Shown: one piece after another, positions 36,524-47,272 of the stretch
Layout of the letters: every line of letters begins with the position of its first letter
How positions within the stretch are numbered: the stretch's first letter is position 1
Source: Terasakiella brassicae
GTDB lineage: Bacteria > Pseudomonadota > Alphaproteobacteria > Rhodospirillales > Terasakiellaceae
Reading direction: 5' to 3'
Assembly (NCBI RefSeq): GCF_014641495.1
Contig: NZ_BMHV01000003.1
Span: 62,001-126,000 of the forward strand
DNA length: 64,000 bases
Position numbers and translations under genes: made by a program
Notes under the pieces: model-generated
Databases searched by the model: none
What the model was told of the DNA's origin: nothing
The model's input: the letters and a program-made list of their open reading frames with translations, nothing else

Positions 36524-37624
36524 ATGTCTGCATCTAACATAAAAAAGACTCCCCTTTATGACCTGCATATGGAACTCGGTGCCAAAATGGTCGAGTTTGC
36601 CGGCTGGTCCATGCCGATTAATTATCCAATGGGGATTATGGGGGAACATCATCATTGCCGAAACAAAGCGGCGTTGTTTGATGTTTCCCATATGGCACAA
36701 GTCATCGTGCGCGGTGAAAACCGGGCCAAGGCGTTTGAGGCACTGGTGCCCAGCAATATTGACGGTTTGCCGGTGGGGAAAGCGCGTTATACCTTCTTCA
36801 CCAACGATGAAGGCGGCATCATGGATGATCTGATCGTTTCCAATGCGGGCGATTATTTATTCGTGGTGGTGAATGCGGCGATGCGGGACCAAGATATTCC
36901 CCATATGAAAAACAATCTGACGGGATGTGAGGTCATTGAAATTACCGATCATGCCTTGCTTGCCATTCAAGGGCCTGCGGCTGAAAGTGTCGTTGCCAAA
37001 CATGCACCCGCAGCGGCTGATTTGAAATTCATGGAAACGATGGAAGTCGATTTCCTTGGGACGACATGCCGTATTTCCCGATTGGGTTATACGGGCGAAG
37101 ATGGATATGAAATTTCCATCCCGCAAGGTGAGGCTACGCGAATTGCGAAGATTTTGCTGGAAGATGAAAACCTCGCCCCGGTTGGTTTGGGCGCACGGGA
37201 TTCTCTGCGGTTGGAAGCCGGGCTTTGTCTGTACGGCAACGATATTGATGCCACCACATCCCCTGTGGAAGCGCAATTGAATTGGGCCATGCAGAAACGT
37301 CGCCGTGAAGAAGGTGGCTTCCCCGGTGCAGACCGTATTTTGAAAGAACTGGCAGAAGGTCCCACCCGTAAACTGGTCGGCATTCAACCCTTGGGCCGCG
37401 CGCCCGCCCGTCAGGGTGTCGAGGTTGTTTCTATGGATGGAACGTCGATCGGGCAGGTCACCAGTGGTGGGTTTGGTCCGACCTTTGAAGGCCCGGTTGC
37501 GCTTGGTTATGTCGCATCAGAATTTGCGGCCCCTGATACCGATGTTCAACTTTCTGTTCGCGGCAAACTTTTGCCTGCAAAAATCGTTAAAACCCCATTT
37601 GTTCAACAGAACTACAAACGCTAA
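36524..37624 (+). CDS. gcvT: Glycine cleavage system T protein (aminomethyltransferase)
   Basis: 366-residue folate-dependent aminomethyltransferase, releasing ammonia and methylene-THF from the aminomethyl-lipoyl H protein. Seen: PLYDLHMELGAKMVEFAGWSMP near the N-terminus, the catalytic-region Asp in NEGGIMDDLIV-type sequence (DEGGIMDDLIVS), LGYTGEDGYEISIP and GARDSLRLEAGLCLYGNDID. The C-terminal barrel is complete (VTSGGFGPTFEGPVALGYV). gcvH follows after 16 bases and gcvP after another 26. Start ATG has AAGGAAG upstream. Confidence 0.97.
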   Translation: MSASNIKKTPLYDLHMELGAKMVEFAGWSMPINYPMGIMGEHHHCRNKAALFDVSHMAQVIVRGENRAKAFEALVPSNIDGLPVGKARYTFFTNDEGGIMDDLIVSNAGDYLFVVVNAAMRDQDIPHMKNNLTGCEVIEITDHALLAIQGPAAESVVAKHAPAAADLKFMETMEVDFLGTTCRISRLGYTGEDGYEISIPQGEATRIAKILLEDENLAPVGLGARDSLRLEAGLCLYGNDIDATTSPVEAQLNWAMQKRRREEGGFPGADRILKELAEGPTRKLVGIQPLGRAPARQGVEVVSMDGTSIGQVTSGGFGPTFEGPVALGYVASEFAAPDTDVQLSVRGKLLPAKIVKTPFVQQNYKR

Positions 37625-37640
37625 GTAAAAGGAACGCGTA

Positions 37641-38006
37641 ATGTCCAAATATTTTTCCGAAGACCATGAATGGATTGTCGTTGACGGCGATGTCGCCACT
37701 GTCGGTATCACCGAACATGCCGCCCAGCAACTTGGTGATATTGTGTTCGTTGAACTGAAAGAAGTCGGCGATACCTTTGATCAAAATGATGAAATCGGTG
37801 TGATTGAAAGTGTCAAAGCCGCCAGTGAAATTTATGCCCCTGTGGGCGGAGAAGTTGTTGAAGCCAACGACGATTTGACCGATAACCCAAGTCTGCTGAA
37901 TGCAAACCCGGAAGGCGATGCGTGGCTTTATAAAATCAAGATTGCGGATGCATCACAGTTGGATGCATTGATGGATCAAGATGCTTATCAGGCGTTGATT
38001 GCCTAA
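37641..38006 (+). CDS. gcvH: Glycine cleavage system H protein
   Basis: 121-residue lipoyl carrier protein shuttling the aminomethyl group between P, T and L proteins. The lipoylation site is Lys in GVIESVKAASEIYAPVGGEV, and the GITEHAAQQLGDIVFVELP-type N-terminal motif is present as ITEHAAQQLGDIVFVELKEV. Normal size. AAAGGAA precedes the ATG. The lipoamide dehydrogenase (L protein) gene is not in the window. Confidence 0.97.
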   Translation: MSKYFSEDHEWIVVDGDVATVGITEHAAQQLGDIVFVELKEVGDTFDQNDEIGVIESVKAASEIYAPVGGEVVEANDDLTDNPSLLNANPEGDAWLYKIKIADASQLDALMDQDAYQALIA

Positions 38007-38032
38007 TTTTTTGGATTGGAAAGGATCTATAG

Positions 38033-40891
38033 ATGACCTTTAAACCGACAACATACCAACCGTATGATTTTGCCAATCGCCGTCATATCGGCCCGTCTCC
38101 CAAAGAGATGGAAAAAATGCTGGAGGTGATCGGGACAGATAGCCTCGATAGCCTGATTGATGAAACGGTCCCGAGTGATATTCGCCAACAGGACGCACTT
38201 GATTGGGGGGATGCGTTGTCTGAGCGCGATACCCTGTTCCACCTGCGCCGTGTTGCCAAAAAGAACAAGGTTCTGACTTCACTAATCGGACAGGGCTATT
38301 ACGGCACCATGACACCGCCAGTGATTTTGCGCAATATTCTGGAAAACCCGGCATGGTACACCGCCTATACACCTTATCAGCCGGAAATCAGCCAAGGCCG
38401 TCTGGAAGCCTTGTTGAACTATCAGACAATGGTGGCGGACCTGACCGGGTTGGATATTGCCAATGCCTCTTTACTGGACGAAGCAACGGCTGCGGCTGAA
38501 GCCATGACAATGGCGCAGCGGGCCTCTAAATCCAAGGCCACAAAGTTTTTTATTGATGAAAACTGCCATCCGCAAAATATTGCCGTGATGAAAACACGGG
38601 CCGAGCCTATCGGGATTGAAATTGTTGTCGGTAACCCTGATACGGACCTGAAAGCTGATGACGTTTTTGGTGCGGTCTTCCAGTATCCGGGGACTTATGG
38701 CGATGTGCGGGATTTCACAGCGATTATCGAAAACCTGCATGAATTTAAGGCGTTGGCCGTTATGATTGCGGACCCGCTGGCCTTGGCTGTTTTGAAAGCA
38801 CCGGGCGAGATGGGGGCAGATATTGCTGTCGGATCCACACAGCGTTTCGGCGTACCGATGGGTTTTGGTGGCCCGCACGCGGCTTATATGGCGACACGTG
38901 ATGCCTATAAACGGTCCATGCCGGGCCGTATTATCGGTGTGTCCATCGACAGTCGCGGCAATAAGGCCTATCGTCTTGCCCTGCAAACACGCGAACAACA
39001 TATCCGCCGTGAAAAGGCAACGTCCAACGTCTGTACGGCGCAAGCCTTGTTGGCGGTTATGGCGTCCATGTATGCCGTGTTCCACGGTCCGGACGGGATC
39101 AAGGCTATTGCCCAGATCATTCATCAACATGCGGTTCGTTTGGCGGTCGGTCTTGAAAAACTCGGCTTCAAAGTCTCCCCGGATGTGTTCTTTGACACCA
39201 TCACGGTTGAAGTCGGTTCCATGCAGGGTGTGATCCTGAATGCTGGCGTTGCCAACGGGATCAACCTGCGCAAAATCGGCAATGACCGTATCGGGATCAG
39301 TGTGGATGAACAAACCCGCCCTGAAACGATCGAGGCGATCTGGACCTCGTTCGGTGGTAACGATATGAAGGATGATCCGACGATTGCCCTTGATTATCGT
39401 CTGCCCAGCGATGTTGCGCGTACATCAGAATATCTGACCCACCCGATTTTCCACATGAACCGGGCAGAGTCTGAAATGACACGTTATATCCGCAAGCTGG
39501 CGGACCGTGATTTGGCGCTGGATCGGGCCATGATCCCGCTTGGGTCCTGTACCATGAAGCTGAACGCCACAATGGAAATGATTCCGATTACATGGCCTGA
39601 ATTTGGTGATATCCACCCGTTCGCCCCGCGCGATCAGGTTGATGGTTATTATGAAATGATCGATGATTTATCGGATAAATTATGCCAGATCACCGGTTAT
39701 GATGCGATTTCCATGCAGCCGAACTCCGGTGCGCAAGGGGAATATGCGGGTCTGATTACCATTCGTAATTATCACAATGCACAAGGCAATAGTCATCGCA
39801 ATGTGTGTTTGATCCCAACATCAGCGCATGGGACGAACCCGGCAACGGCGCAAATGGTCGGTTATAAGGTCGTTGTGGTGAAATCGGCAGAAAACGGCGA
39901 TATTGATGTTGCCGATTTCCGTGAAAAGGCGGAAAAACATGCTGAAAATCTGGCGGCCTGCATGATTACCTATCCGTCCACACATGGTGTGTTTGAAGAA
40001 ACCGTGCGTGAAGTGTGCGACATTACGCATCAACACGGTGGTCAGGTCTATATCGACGGGGCCAATATGAATGCGATGGTCGGTCTGGTCCAGCCGGGTA
40101 AAATCGGTGGGGACGTGTCGCACCTGAACCTGCATAAAACATTCTGCATCCCCCACGGTGGTGGCGGTCCCGGCATGGGGCCGATCGGGGTACGCGAACA
40201 CCTTAAAGCTTACCTGCCGGGACATCCTGAATTGAACGAGGCTGTCGGTCCGGTATCGGCGGCCCCGTTTGGGTCGCCTTCTATCCTGCCGATTTCCTGG
40301 GCTTATTGTCTGGCAATGGGCGGGGAAGGACTGACACAGGCCACAAAGGTTGCCATCCTGAACGCCAACTATATCGCCAAACGTCTGGAAGGCGCGTTTG
40401 AGGTTCTTTATACCTCCAAATCCGGTCGTGTGGCCCATGAATGTATCCTTGATACCCGCCCGTTGAAAGACAGTGCAGGGGTAACGGTGGACGATGTTGC
40501 CAAACGTTTGATCGATTGTGGCTTCCATGCCCCGACGATGAGCTGGCCGGTTGCCGGAACCCTGATGGTCGAACCCACAGAAAGTGAAACCAAGGCAGAA
40601 TTGGATCGTTTCTGTGATGCCATGTTAGCCATCCGGGCCGAAGCACAGGATATCGAAGACGGCAAGATCGACGGTGAAAACAACCCGCTGAAGAATGCAC
40701 CACATACGGTGGAGGATCTTGTTGGTGAATGGGATCGTCCGTATAGCCGCGAACAGGCCTGTTATCCGCCGGGGGCGTTCCGTGTCGATAAATATTGGGC
40801 ACCGGTAAACCGGGTGGATAATTCCTACGGGGATCGCAATCTGGTTTGTTCCTGCCCGCCGTTGGAAGATTATGCCGATGCGGCTGAATAA
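38033..40891 (+). CDS. gcvP: Glycine dehydrogenase (decarboxylating), P protein
   Basis: 952-residue homodimer-type P protein with both halves fused. The N-terminal half starts with [14 protein letters not shown] and includes [20 protein letters not shown]; the PLP-binding Lys is in the C-terminal half at [18 protein letters not shown]. It decarboxylates glycine and loads the aminomethyl group on GcvH. AGGAT precedes the ATG. It is the last gene of the sdaA-glyA-gcvTHP run. Confidence 0.97.
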   Translation: MTFKPTTYQPYDFANRRHIGPSPKEMEKMLEVIGTDSLDSLIDETVPSDIRQQDALDWGDALSERDTLFHLRRVAKKNKVLTSLIGQGYYGTMTPPVILRNILENPAWYTAYTPYQPEISQGRLEALLNYQTMVADLTGLDIANASLLDEATAAAEAMTMAQRASKSKATKFFIDENCHPQNIAVMKTRAEPIGIEIVVGNPDTDLKADDVFGAVFQYPGTYGDVRDFTAIIENLHEFKALAVMIADPLALAVLKAPGEMGADIAVGSTQRFGVPMGFGGPHAAYMATRDAYKRSMPGRIIGVSIDSRGNKAYRLALQTREQHIRREKATSNVCTAQALLAVMASMYAVFHGPDGIKAIAQIIHQHAVRLAVGLEKLGFKVSPDVFFDTITVEVGSMQGVILNAGVANGINLRKIGNDRIGISVDEQTRPETIEAIWTSFGGNDMKDDPTIALDYRLPSDVARTSEYLTHPIFHMNRAESEMTRYIRKLADRDLALDRAMIPLGSCTMKLNATMEMIPITWPEFGDIHPFAPRDQVDGYYEMIDDLSDKLCQITGYDAISMQPNSGAQGEYAGLITIRNYHNAQGNSHRNVCLIPTSAHGTNPATAQMVGYKVVVVKSAENGDIDVADFREKAEKHAENLAACMITYPSTHGVFEETVREVCDITHQHGGQVYIDGANMNAMVGLVQPGKIGGDVSHLNLHKTFCIPHGGGGPGMGPIGVREHLKAYLPGHPELNEAVGPVSAAPFGSPSILPISWAYCLAMGGEGLTQATKVAILNANYIAKRLEGAFEVLYTSKSGRVAHECILDTRPLKDSAGVTVDDVAKRLIDCGFHAPTMSWPVAGTLMVEPTESETKAELDRFCDAMLAIRAEAQDIEDGKIDGENNPLKNAPHTVEDLVGEWDRPYSREQACYPPGAFRVDKYWAPVNRVDNSYGDRNLVCSCPPLEDYADAAE

Positions 40892-41161
40892 TAAATAAAA
40901 ATCACGAAAGAGATGACCGCCTGAACGAAAATTCCCCTACAGCCGTTCAGGTGGGCGTGGTCGAAGAAAAGCAAGTGCCGTAACCTTTGTTTTTCAAGAC
41001 CTTTGGGGATCCTCTCTCCCTTGCCTTTTTTTCGGTGTCGGGAGAGAGGCGCCTTTTAAAAATATAATAAAATTACAATTTTTTTCCGGGCGAACAAAAT
41101 CTAGTCATAAAGCCCCAATAAAAACAAAAACGTTTCATATACAGAGAGAGGACTTTTAATA
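40892..41161 (+). other. Structured gcvP-AGCS intergenic region
   Basis: 270 bases without a gene. CCTGAACG (40920-40927) pairs with CGTTCAGG (40944-40951), and the outer flanks GACCGC / GTGGTC (from 40915 to about 40961) can extend the stem. This first hairpin has no T-run, so it is a candidate structured leader RNA for the symporter. It lacks the glycine-riboswitch core sequences. The second hairpin is listed separately as a terminator. Confidence 0.5.
41011..41057 (+). terminator. Terminator or attenuator before the AGCS symporter
   Basis: CCTCTCTCCC (41011-41020) pairs perfectly with GGGAGAGAGG (41040-41049). The 19-base loop contains its own T-run, and CGCCTTTTAAAA follows. It would end the gcv transcript; because the symporter starts about 105 bases later it could also act as an attenuator. 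Confidence 0.6.
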
Positions 41162-42520
41162 ATGGAAACAATAACTTCCATAATAAGTGATGTTAATGGA
41201 ATTGTTTGGGGTTGGCCGATGCTGATCCTGATTTTAGGTGTTGGCCTGTTTATGAGTATCGGTTTGAAATTGATGCCGATCTTGAAGTTGGGAACAGGTT
41301 TTAAGTTGTTGGCTGGCGGTGTGCGTGCACGCAGCGGCGAAGAACAGGACGGCGAAGTACCACCCTATCAGGCATTGATGACAGCCTTGGCGGCGACCGT
41401 TGGGACCGGGAATATTGCCGGTGTGGCAACGGCTGTCTTTCTTGGTGGGCCGGGTGCTTTGTTCTGGATGTGGATGACCGCCCTTGTCGGCATGGCAACC
41501 AAATATTCAGAAGCCGTTCTGGCGGTGAATTTTCGTGAAGTTGACGAAGACGGCAACCATGTCGGTGGCCCGATGTACTACATCAAAAACGGTATGGGCA
41601 AAAAATGGGCGTGGTTAGGCACCCTGTTTGCCTTGTTTGGTGCCGTGGCAGGTTTTGGCATCGGTAACGGTGTGCAATCCAATTCAATTGCACAAGTGAT
41701 TGAAACGAATTTCTCCATTCCGCCGCTGATCTCCGGCTTTATCGTGATGATTTTGGTGGGGGCTGTTCTGATCGGTGGGATCAAACGGATCGGTTCCGTT
41801 GCGGGGGCCTTGGTTCCATTTATGGCGCTAGCCTATATTCTGGTAGGATTGGTTGTGCTGTTTATCAATGCCGATCAATTGGGACATGCGTTTGGCCTGA
41901 TCTTTGAAAGTGCCTTTACAGGACATGCGGCTGAAGGTGGATTTGCCGGTGCGGCTGTTTGGGCGGCGGTCCGTTTTGGTGTGGCACGCGGTGTCTTTTC
42001 CAACGAAGCTGGCCTGGGGTCCGCCCCGATTGCACATGCATCTGCACAAACAAAAGACCCGGTTCGCCAAGGTTTGATTGCCATGCTCGGTACCTTCATT
42101 GATACGATCATTGTTTGTACGATTACCGGTCTGGTGATTGTGACGTCCGGTCTGTGGACATCGGGTGAATCCGGTGCGGCCCTGACATCGGCGGCCTTTG
42201 CCGCTGCATTGCCGGGGGCAGGGAACTATATCGTTGCCGTGTCATTGGCGGTCTTTGCCTTTACCACCATTTTGGGCTGGTCTTTGTATGGTGAACGTTG
42301 CGTGGAATATTTGTTTGGTGTGAAGTCCATTGTCCCTTACCGTATTGTTTGGGTTTTGGCTGTCCCCTTGGGGGCAACCGTCAGCCTTGATTTCATCTGG
42401 TTACTGGCAGATACACTGAATGCCATGATGGCCTTGCCGAACTTGATTGCGATTGCGGTTTTAAGTCCGGTTGTTTTCAAAATGACGCAAGCCTATTTTG
42501 AGCGTCACAAAAACGATTAA
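41162..42520 (+). CDS. Alanine/glycine:cation symporter (AGCS family)
   Basis: 452-residue inner-membrane carrier with about ten or eleven helices. AGCS signatures: ALAATVGTGNIAGVATAVFLGGPGALFWMW, the family motif GPMYYIKNGMG, and RFGVARGVFSNEAGLGSAPIAHA. It imports D/L-alanine or glycine with sodium or protons. Its position behind the glycine catabolic operon points to glycine as a substrate. GAGAGGAC lies upstream of the ATG. It is followed by a terminator. Confidence 0.94.
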   Translation: METITSIISDVNGIVWGWPMLILILGVGLFMSIGLKLMPILKLGTGFKLLAGGVRARSGEEQDGEVPPYQALMTALAATVGTGNIAGVATAVFLGGPGALFWMWMTALVGMATKYSEAVLAVNFREVDEDGNHVGGPMYYIKNGMGKKWAWLGTLFALFGAVAGFGIGNGVQSNSIAQVIETNFSIPPLISGFIVMILVGAVLIGGIKRIGSVAGALVPFMALAYILVGLVVLFINADQLGHAFGLIFESAFTGHAAEGGFAGAAVWAAVRFGVARGVFSNEAGLGSAPIAHASAQTKDPVRQGLIAMLGTFIDTIIVCTITGLVIVTSGLWTSGESGAALTSAAFAAALPGAGNYIVAVSLAVFAFTTILGWSLYGERCVEYLFGVKSIVPYRIVWVLAVPLGATVSLDFIWLLADTLNAMMALPNLIAIAVLSPVVFKMTQAYFERHKND

Positions 42521-42564
42521 ATAGCAGTGACTTGAAAATCCTTTTGGTTAGGGATTGAGAAAAA

Positions 42565-42597
42565 AGGCCCACTGACTATGATGTCGGTGGGTCTTTT
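42565..42597 (+). terminator. Rho-independent terminator after the AGCS gene
   Basis: GGCCCACTGAC (42566-42576) pairs, with G-T wobbles, with GTCGGTGGGTC (42583-42593), six-base loop, then TTTT. It lies 46 bases after the symporter stop and 25 before epd. Confidence 0.75.
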
Positions 42598-42617
42598 GGG
42601 TTTAAGGAAACAGGAAC

Positions 42618-43628
42618 ATGTATCGTATTGCAATAAATGGCTATGGCCGGATTGGACAGGCTGTTTTGCGTGCCCTTTACGAAAGTAAAGACAAATGGGG
42701 CATGCAGGTTGTCGCCATTAATAGTCTGAGTGATATTGAGACCCTGACCTATATGACGCGTTACGATACGACCCACGGGCGTTTTCCGGTTTGTGTGGAA
42801 CATCGCGATAGCAACTTGATCGTAGATGGCGATGTTATTCGTGTTTCAAATACCGAGGACCCGGCAGACCTGGATTGGCAGGATTTGGAAATCGACCTGA
42901 TTTTGGAATGCAGTGGTACATTTGGTGATCTTGCACAGGCGCAACGCTATCTTGATGCTGGGGCGAAACGATTGCTGTTTTCCCAACCGGCCTTGCCCGA
43001 AGTCGAAGCCACGGTTGTTTACGGGGTGAATGATGAGGTTCTGAATAACACACAACGTATCGTTTCTGCCGCCTCCTGCACAACAAACTGTATCGTTCCG
43101 GTTTTGAAGGCGCTGGATCAAAAATGGGGGGTTGAAAATGGGATGACGACCACCATTCATTCCGCGATGAATGACCAACCGATTATTGATAGTTCTAACG
43201 CGCGTAACTTGCGCCTCAGCCGGGGCGGGTTGCAATCCATTATTCCAATCGATACCTCACTTGCGCGCGGTATTGAAAGAATGCTCCCGCATTTGCAAGG
43301 GAAATTCGATTGCCTGCATATCCGTGTGCCGACACAGAACGTTTCCGTTCTGGATGTGTCCTTGAACATGAAAAATGACGTGAGTGTCGAAGAGGTGAAT
43401 GACTTGTTCGCGGACTTAAGCCGGGGAACTTTATCGCATATTCTGGGGTATACGGAAGAACCGCATGCATCGGTCGATTTCAATCATTCGCCTTTGTCAT
43501 GTGTGGTGGACGGTTCACAGACCAAAGTAAATTCCAAGCGGATGCTCAAGCTGTTTTGCTGGTTTGACAATGAGTGGGGATTTGCAAACAGGATGCTTGA
43601 TGTGTCCCGCCATTGGTTGAACCTTTGA
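42618..43628 (+). CDS. epd: Erythrose-4-phosphate dehydrogenase (GAPDH superfamily)
   Basis: 336-residue NAD-dependent dehydrogenase. The GAPDH core is intact: INGYGRIGQAVLRALYESK, catalytic Cys in ASCTTNCIVPV and FDNEWGFANRML. Several positions match Epd better than glycolytic GAPDH: RYDTTHGRFPV, TTIHSAMNDQPIID (E. coli Epd has IHSAMHDQ) and VDFNHSPLSCVVDG. Epd oxidises erythrose-4-phosphate to 4-phosphoerythronate, first step of DXP-dependent pyridoxal phosphate synthesis. PLP is the cofactor of GlyA and GcvP nearby, but the linkage may be accidental. No pgk follows, unlike in enterobacteria. GAPDH remains possible. Confidence 0.85.
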   Translation: MYRIAINGYGRIGQAVLRALYESKDKWGMQVVAINSLSDIETLTYMTRYDTTHGRFPVCVEHRDSNLIVDGDVIRVSNTEDPADLDWQDLEIDLILECSGTFGDLAQAQRYLDAGAKRLLFSQPALPEVEATVVYGVNDEVLNNTQRIVSAASCTTNCIVPVLKALDQKWGVENGMTTTIHSAMNDQPIIDSSNARNLRLSRGGLQSIIPIDTSLARGIERMLPHLQGKFDCLHIRVPTQNVSVLDVSLNMKNDVSVEEVNDLFADLSRGTLSHILGYTEEPHASVDFNHSPLSCVVDGSQTKVNSKRMLKLFCWFDNEWGFANRMLDVSRHWLNL

Positions 43629-43804
43629 GGTTGGAAAATAGGTAGATATTTCCGCATAAGGGCGGTGATTTTTTCCGCTGTTTTAATCTGTATGCAAGAA
43701 CACTTTACAAGTTTTGTTTATTAACAAAGAGTTAATATTTTTTACTGCGTTGGTATGGTTCTTGAATTGTCATAATCAGGAAAGTTACGACAGGGAACCT
43801 TGCC

Positions 43805-44005
43805 ATGACGGATAAGACGATGACAGAGGGGGCTTCCTCTATGCCACAAGCGGAGACAACAAAACGAATTGTGATTTGTGACAAGCGATCGTTGATTGCA
43901 CAAAATTGGGAAAAGCATATCTTCCCCAAACCGGATTATTTCAAAACATCGCGTCATACGCAGAAGGGGAATAACCGATCCATTACGATGAATTTGGCTG
44001 AGTGA
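43805..44005 (+). CDS. Small hypothetical protein, 66 residues
   Basis: Short frame with CAGGGAACC 7-16 bases upstream of its ATG and an AT-rich region with possible -35/-10 elements (TTGAATTGTCATAATC-like stretch) before it. The product is basic and soluble: MTDKTMTEGASS, then ETTKRIVICDKRSLIAQNW, ending NNRSITMNLAE. No known domain. It lies alone between epd and the convergent ZnuA-like gene. Coding status is uncertain. Confidence 0.45.
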   Translation: MTDKTMTEGASSMPQAETTKRIVICDKRSLIAQNWEKHIFPKPDYFKTSRHTQKGNNRSITMNLAE

Positions 44006-44141
44006 CTTTCGCCTCGGTTGACCAGCCTCAAGTACACGGAAAAAGAAAACGGCGAAAATGACCATATGAGCATTAATAAATACCTTCTTGCCTTTATGGC
44101 CCTTATCGCCGCAACAGAATTAATCTACGTTGGGTATCTTG

Positions 44142-45059
44142 CTATTCGGGCTTTTTTCTTTTAGTCGGTTCGACGTATGTTGCGCCGATATTTTTGAAAC
44201 AGTTGGCAATGGTATCGAAGTTATATTGCATCATTTCTTGATACAAATTCGGACCGGCCTTAAAGCTTAAGCCATAGGATTTCAAGGTTGCGACTTTTGT
44301 ATCGGACCCATCCAGTGCAAATGATAGATTTTTGTCGGTCAATCCTTCTTCTGTGAAGAAACAAACCGGTCCCATATCGTTTAATTTTGTGCGCAAAGTC
44401 AACATGTTGGCCATGTCTGCTTCGTGACCGGCCTTTGGGGCAAGAATGTCACGGACTTTAAACGCATAGGATTGTTCGAAATATTGCTGGGTATCATGGT
44501 AAAGCCACGATTGCCCGGCGGCAATGGCGCGAAAACCAAATTCAAATTGACGATCCAGGGCGGCAATCTCACGTTTTACAGTTGTGCGGTTTTCGCCATA
44601 TTGCTTTTCATGTGCAGGGTCGACCTTCACCAGATTTTCATAGAGGGCATCAATCATTACCTCTGCATTTCGGACATCCAGCCATATATAAGGATCGCGT
44701 TGCGTATCATCGTTTCGAAGGGGCAAAACCTTGAAGTCGGAATAAGACAGCATTTCAAAGGTATTTTTGCTGTTGCTTAACGTTGAGCTGAGAGATGCTT
44801 CCAGTTCCGGTCCCATCCAGACGACAAGATCGGCTTTTTTTAATTTTTGCAGGTCGGCTTCACTTGGCGTGTAATTTAAAGGTACTTTATCTTCGATCAA
44901 CAAGATGGGTGTGCCAACGTCTTTCATCAGGCTAGAAAGCAACGAATGAATGGGTTTGATGGTTGCGATAACGTCTGTTTTTTGAGCAGCATATACCGTG
45001 GAGGTGGAGAGAGCACCGACAAGTGCGGTTGCGATAACGAGAGACTTGCGCCAGAACAT
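44142..45059 (-). CDS. ZnuA-like metal-binding protein with degenerate ligand sites
   Basis: 305-residue exported protein with signal peptide (SLVIATALVGALSTSTVYA) and the cluster A-I/ZnuA fold pattern: VIATIKPIHSLLSSLM, ADLVVWMGPELEASL, DPYIWLDVRNAEVM, WLYHDTQQYFEQSY and a C-terminal YQEMMQYNFDTIANCF. In ZnuA, zinc is held by His in the 'sPHdY' and 'DPHIWL' motifs and in 'yHda'. Here the first reads PLNYTPS (Asn about 62) and the second DPYIWL (Tyr about 124); only His about 188 remains. The His-rich loop is also absent. No permease or ATPase gene is adjacent. It may bind another ligand or act as a partner protein. Confidence 0.8.
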   Translation of the reverse strand: MFWRKSLVIATALVGALSTSTVYAAQKTDVIATIKPIHSLLSSLMKDVGTPILLIEDKVPLNYTPSEADLQKLKKADLVVWMGPELEASLSSTLSNSKNTFEMLSYSDFKVLPLRNDDTQRDPYIWLDVRNAEVMIDALYENLVKVDPAHEKQYGENRTTVKREIAALDRQFEFGFRAIAAGQSWLYHDTQQYFEQSYAFKVRDILAPKAGHEADMANMLTLRTKLNDMGPVCFFTEEGLTDKNLSFALDGSDTKVATLKSYGLSFKAGPNLYQEMMQYNFDTIANCFKNIGATYVEPTKRKKPE

Positions 45060-45223
45060 CTTAATTTTCCTTCATGTAAACGTTGCCTCACCTTGCAGCA
45101 GTCTTATGCGTATGGCATTGACTTACATCAGTCTGGAATATTTTTTCACGGCCAAATATATGACCATGGGTTTGCCACATTTTGCGATTAGACAAACCTA
45201 AACGCGTCTGAATATAGGATGAA

Positions 45224-45745
45224 ATGATGAAGAAACAGGTCTTTTGCCTTGCTGCGGCAGGTTGTCTTTTAGCGACAGTTGCCCATGCTGATCCGGCTTA
45301 TGATAAAAAACTTGGTGAATATATGGTCCATCTTCAGGAAATGCAGGCCGAAGCCATTCGTATGGAAGGGATGGTTGCGCAGTTCGATAAGACTTCACAA
45401 GCTTGTCTGGATGAATTGCAAGCGGGAAAACCGGCAAAAATCTGTGTTGTCATGCAAAAAGACAAAATGGATTTTGAATATGAACATAAAAAGTTTCGCA
45501 GCTATAACCGTATCCGCAAAGTCCCGAAATTTGAGAGGGCGTTACAAGATATGATGCAGATGGAAATGTTCAGGTTACCGAAAGAAGATGCCACCTATCT
45601 GTTCAAAACCCATATGGACGCGAAAGATAATCGTCAGCAACGTATTAGCGCCATTGGTGAACAGATTTACGGCGCGATTGACCGTTTCAATGCGATTTCG
45701 GATGAACGCCTAGATAAGATTAAAGAACTGAAGAAAAAGAAATAA
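45224..45745 (+). CDS. Exported helical protein of unknown function
   Basis: 173-residue protein with a signal peptide (KKQVFCLAAAGCLLATVAHA) followed by a charged, almost wholly helical mature part, including EYMVHLQEMQAEAIRMEGMV and a Lys-rich end (DERLDKIKELKKKK). One Cys pair (QACLDELQAGKPAKICVV) could form a disulfide. AGGATG precedes tandem ATGs at 45224 and 45227. It is divergent from the ZnuA-like gene (164 bases between). I recognise no family. Confidence 0.7.
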   Translation: MMKKQVFCLAAAGCLLATVAHADPAYDKKLGEYMVHLQEMQAEAIRMEGMVAQFDKTSQACLDELQAGKPAKICVVMQKDKMDFEYEHKKFRSYNRIRKVPKFERALQDMMQMEMFRLPKEDATYLFKTHMDAKDNRQQRISAIGEQIYGAIDRFNAISDERLDKIKELKKKK

Positions 45746-45759
45746 TTTATAAACGCGTT

Positions 45760-45960
45760 ATGAACTATCAATCTTTCGGAAAAATTGCCATTCAGCCCGA
45801 TAAAATAGAGGCCTTTGTAAAAGAGGCTGAAGCAAAGGGGCTGTGTGTACGCCATGTCAAAGGCAATATCTATGATTTTGGTATGCGTATGCCCAGCTTG
45901 CTGGACCCCGCTCAGTTGCGCAAATCCGCAGGGGTGATCGGGTTGAAATACAGCGTTTAA
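45760..45960 (+). CDS. Small hypothetical protein, 66 residues
   Basis: Starts 14 bases after the previous stop, so it may share that transcript. The product is soluble (NYQSFGKIAIQPDKIEAFVK, then GLCVRHVKGNIYDFGMRMP) with an alpha/beta look and no signal. No strong Shine-Dalgarno. Its stop overlaps the stop of the convergent gene on the minus strand by three bases. Function unknown. Confidence 0.5.
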   Translation: MNYQSFGKIAIQPDKIEAFVKEAEAKGLCVRHVKGNIYDFGMRMPSLLDPAQLRKSAGVIGLKYSV

Positions 45961-46331
45961 AAGGGCAAATCTTTTATGGCACCAAGGGCGCTGTTGACAT
46001 CATTGTGTTGCGACAGGTCTACGCTAAAGACGATATCCGGCAACGGGCCAAGGTTTGAAAGAAAATCCTGCGTATCCAAATCGTGTTCTTGCAGATATTC
46101 AAACTGTGCCTGTGACATCTTAAAGGGCCGACAGCATAGTGTGAACATCGGTTCGCTTTGAAACATATAGGTTGTCGTTATCAACGTTTGAAATGTTTTT
46201 TGGGCCGGGGCAACGTTTAATCCGTAGTCGCCTGTGTTACCTGTATTGTCAAACCAGCCGAACAAATATAAATCCACGATTTCACCATCTTGACTGGGCA
46301 AATTGTTGAATTTGTCTATATGAGTCATCAT
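45957..46331 (-). CDS. Hypothetical protein, 124 residues
   Basis: Soluble acidic protein beginning at tandem ATGs (46331/46328) with GGAAGCAAG just upstream. Visible features: DGEIVDLYLFGWFDNTGNTG, a Cys pair TLCCRPF, and an acidic helix QFEYLQEHDLDTQDFLSNLG. No signal, membrane segment or family that I recognise. It converges with the 66-residue gene, the two stops overlapping, and is transcribed away from the glnB promoter region. Confidence 0.55.
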   Translation of the reverse strand: MMTHIDKFNNLPSQDGEIVDLYLFGWFDNTGNTGDYGLNVAPAQKTFQTLITTTYMFQSEPMFTLCCRPFKMSQAQFEYLQEHDLDTQDFLSNLGPLPDIVFSVDLSQHNDVNSALGAIKDLPF

Positions 46332-47208
<877 letters not shown>

Positions 47209-47272
47209 GCCTTCGTTTGGAATATCTAAATCTTTTTTTTCACAACCAAGTAAGTAAGGGAAGGGAAGCATT

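Noticed and set aside
44067-44123. Possible tiny membrane protein starting MSINKYLLAF
   Set aside because: The frame closes after 18 codons, too short and without a clear ribosome site.
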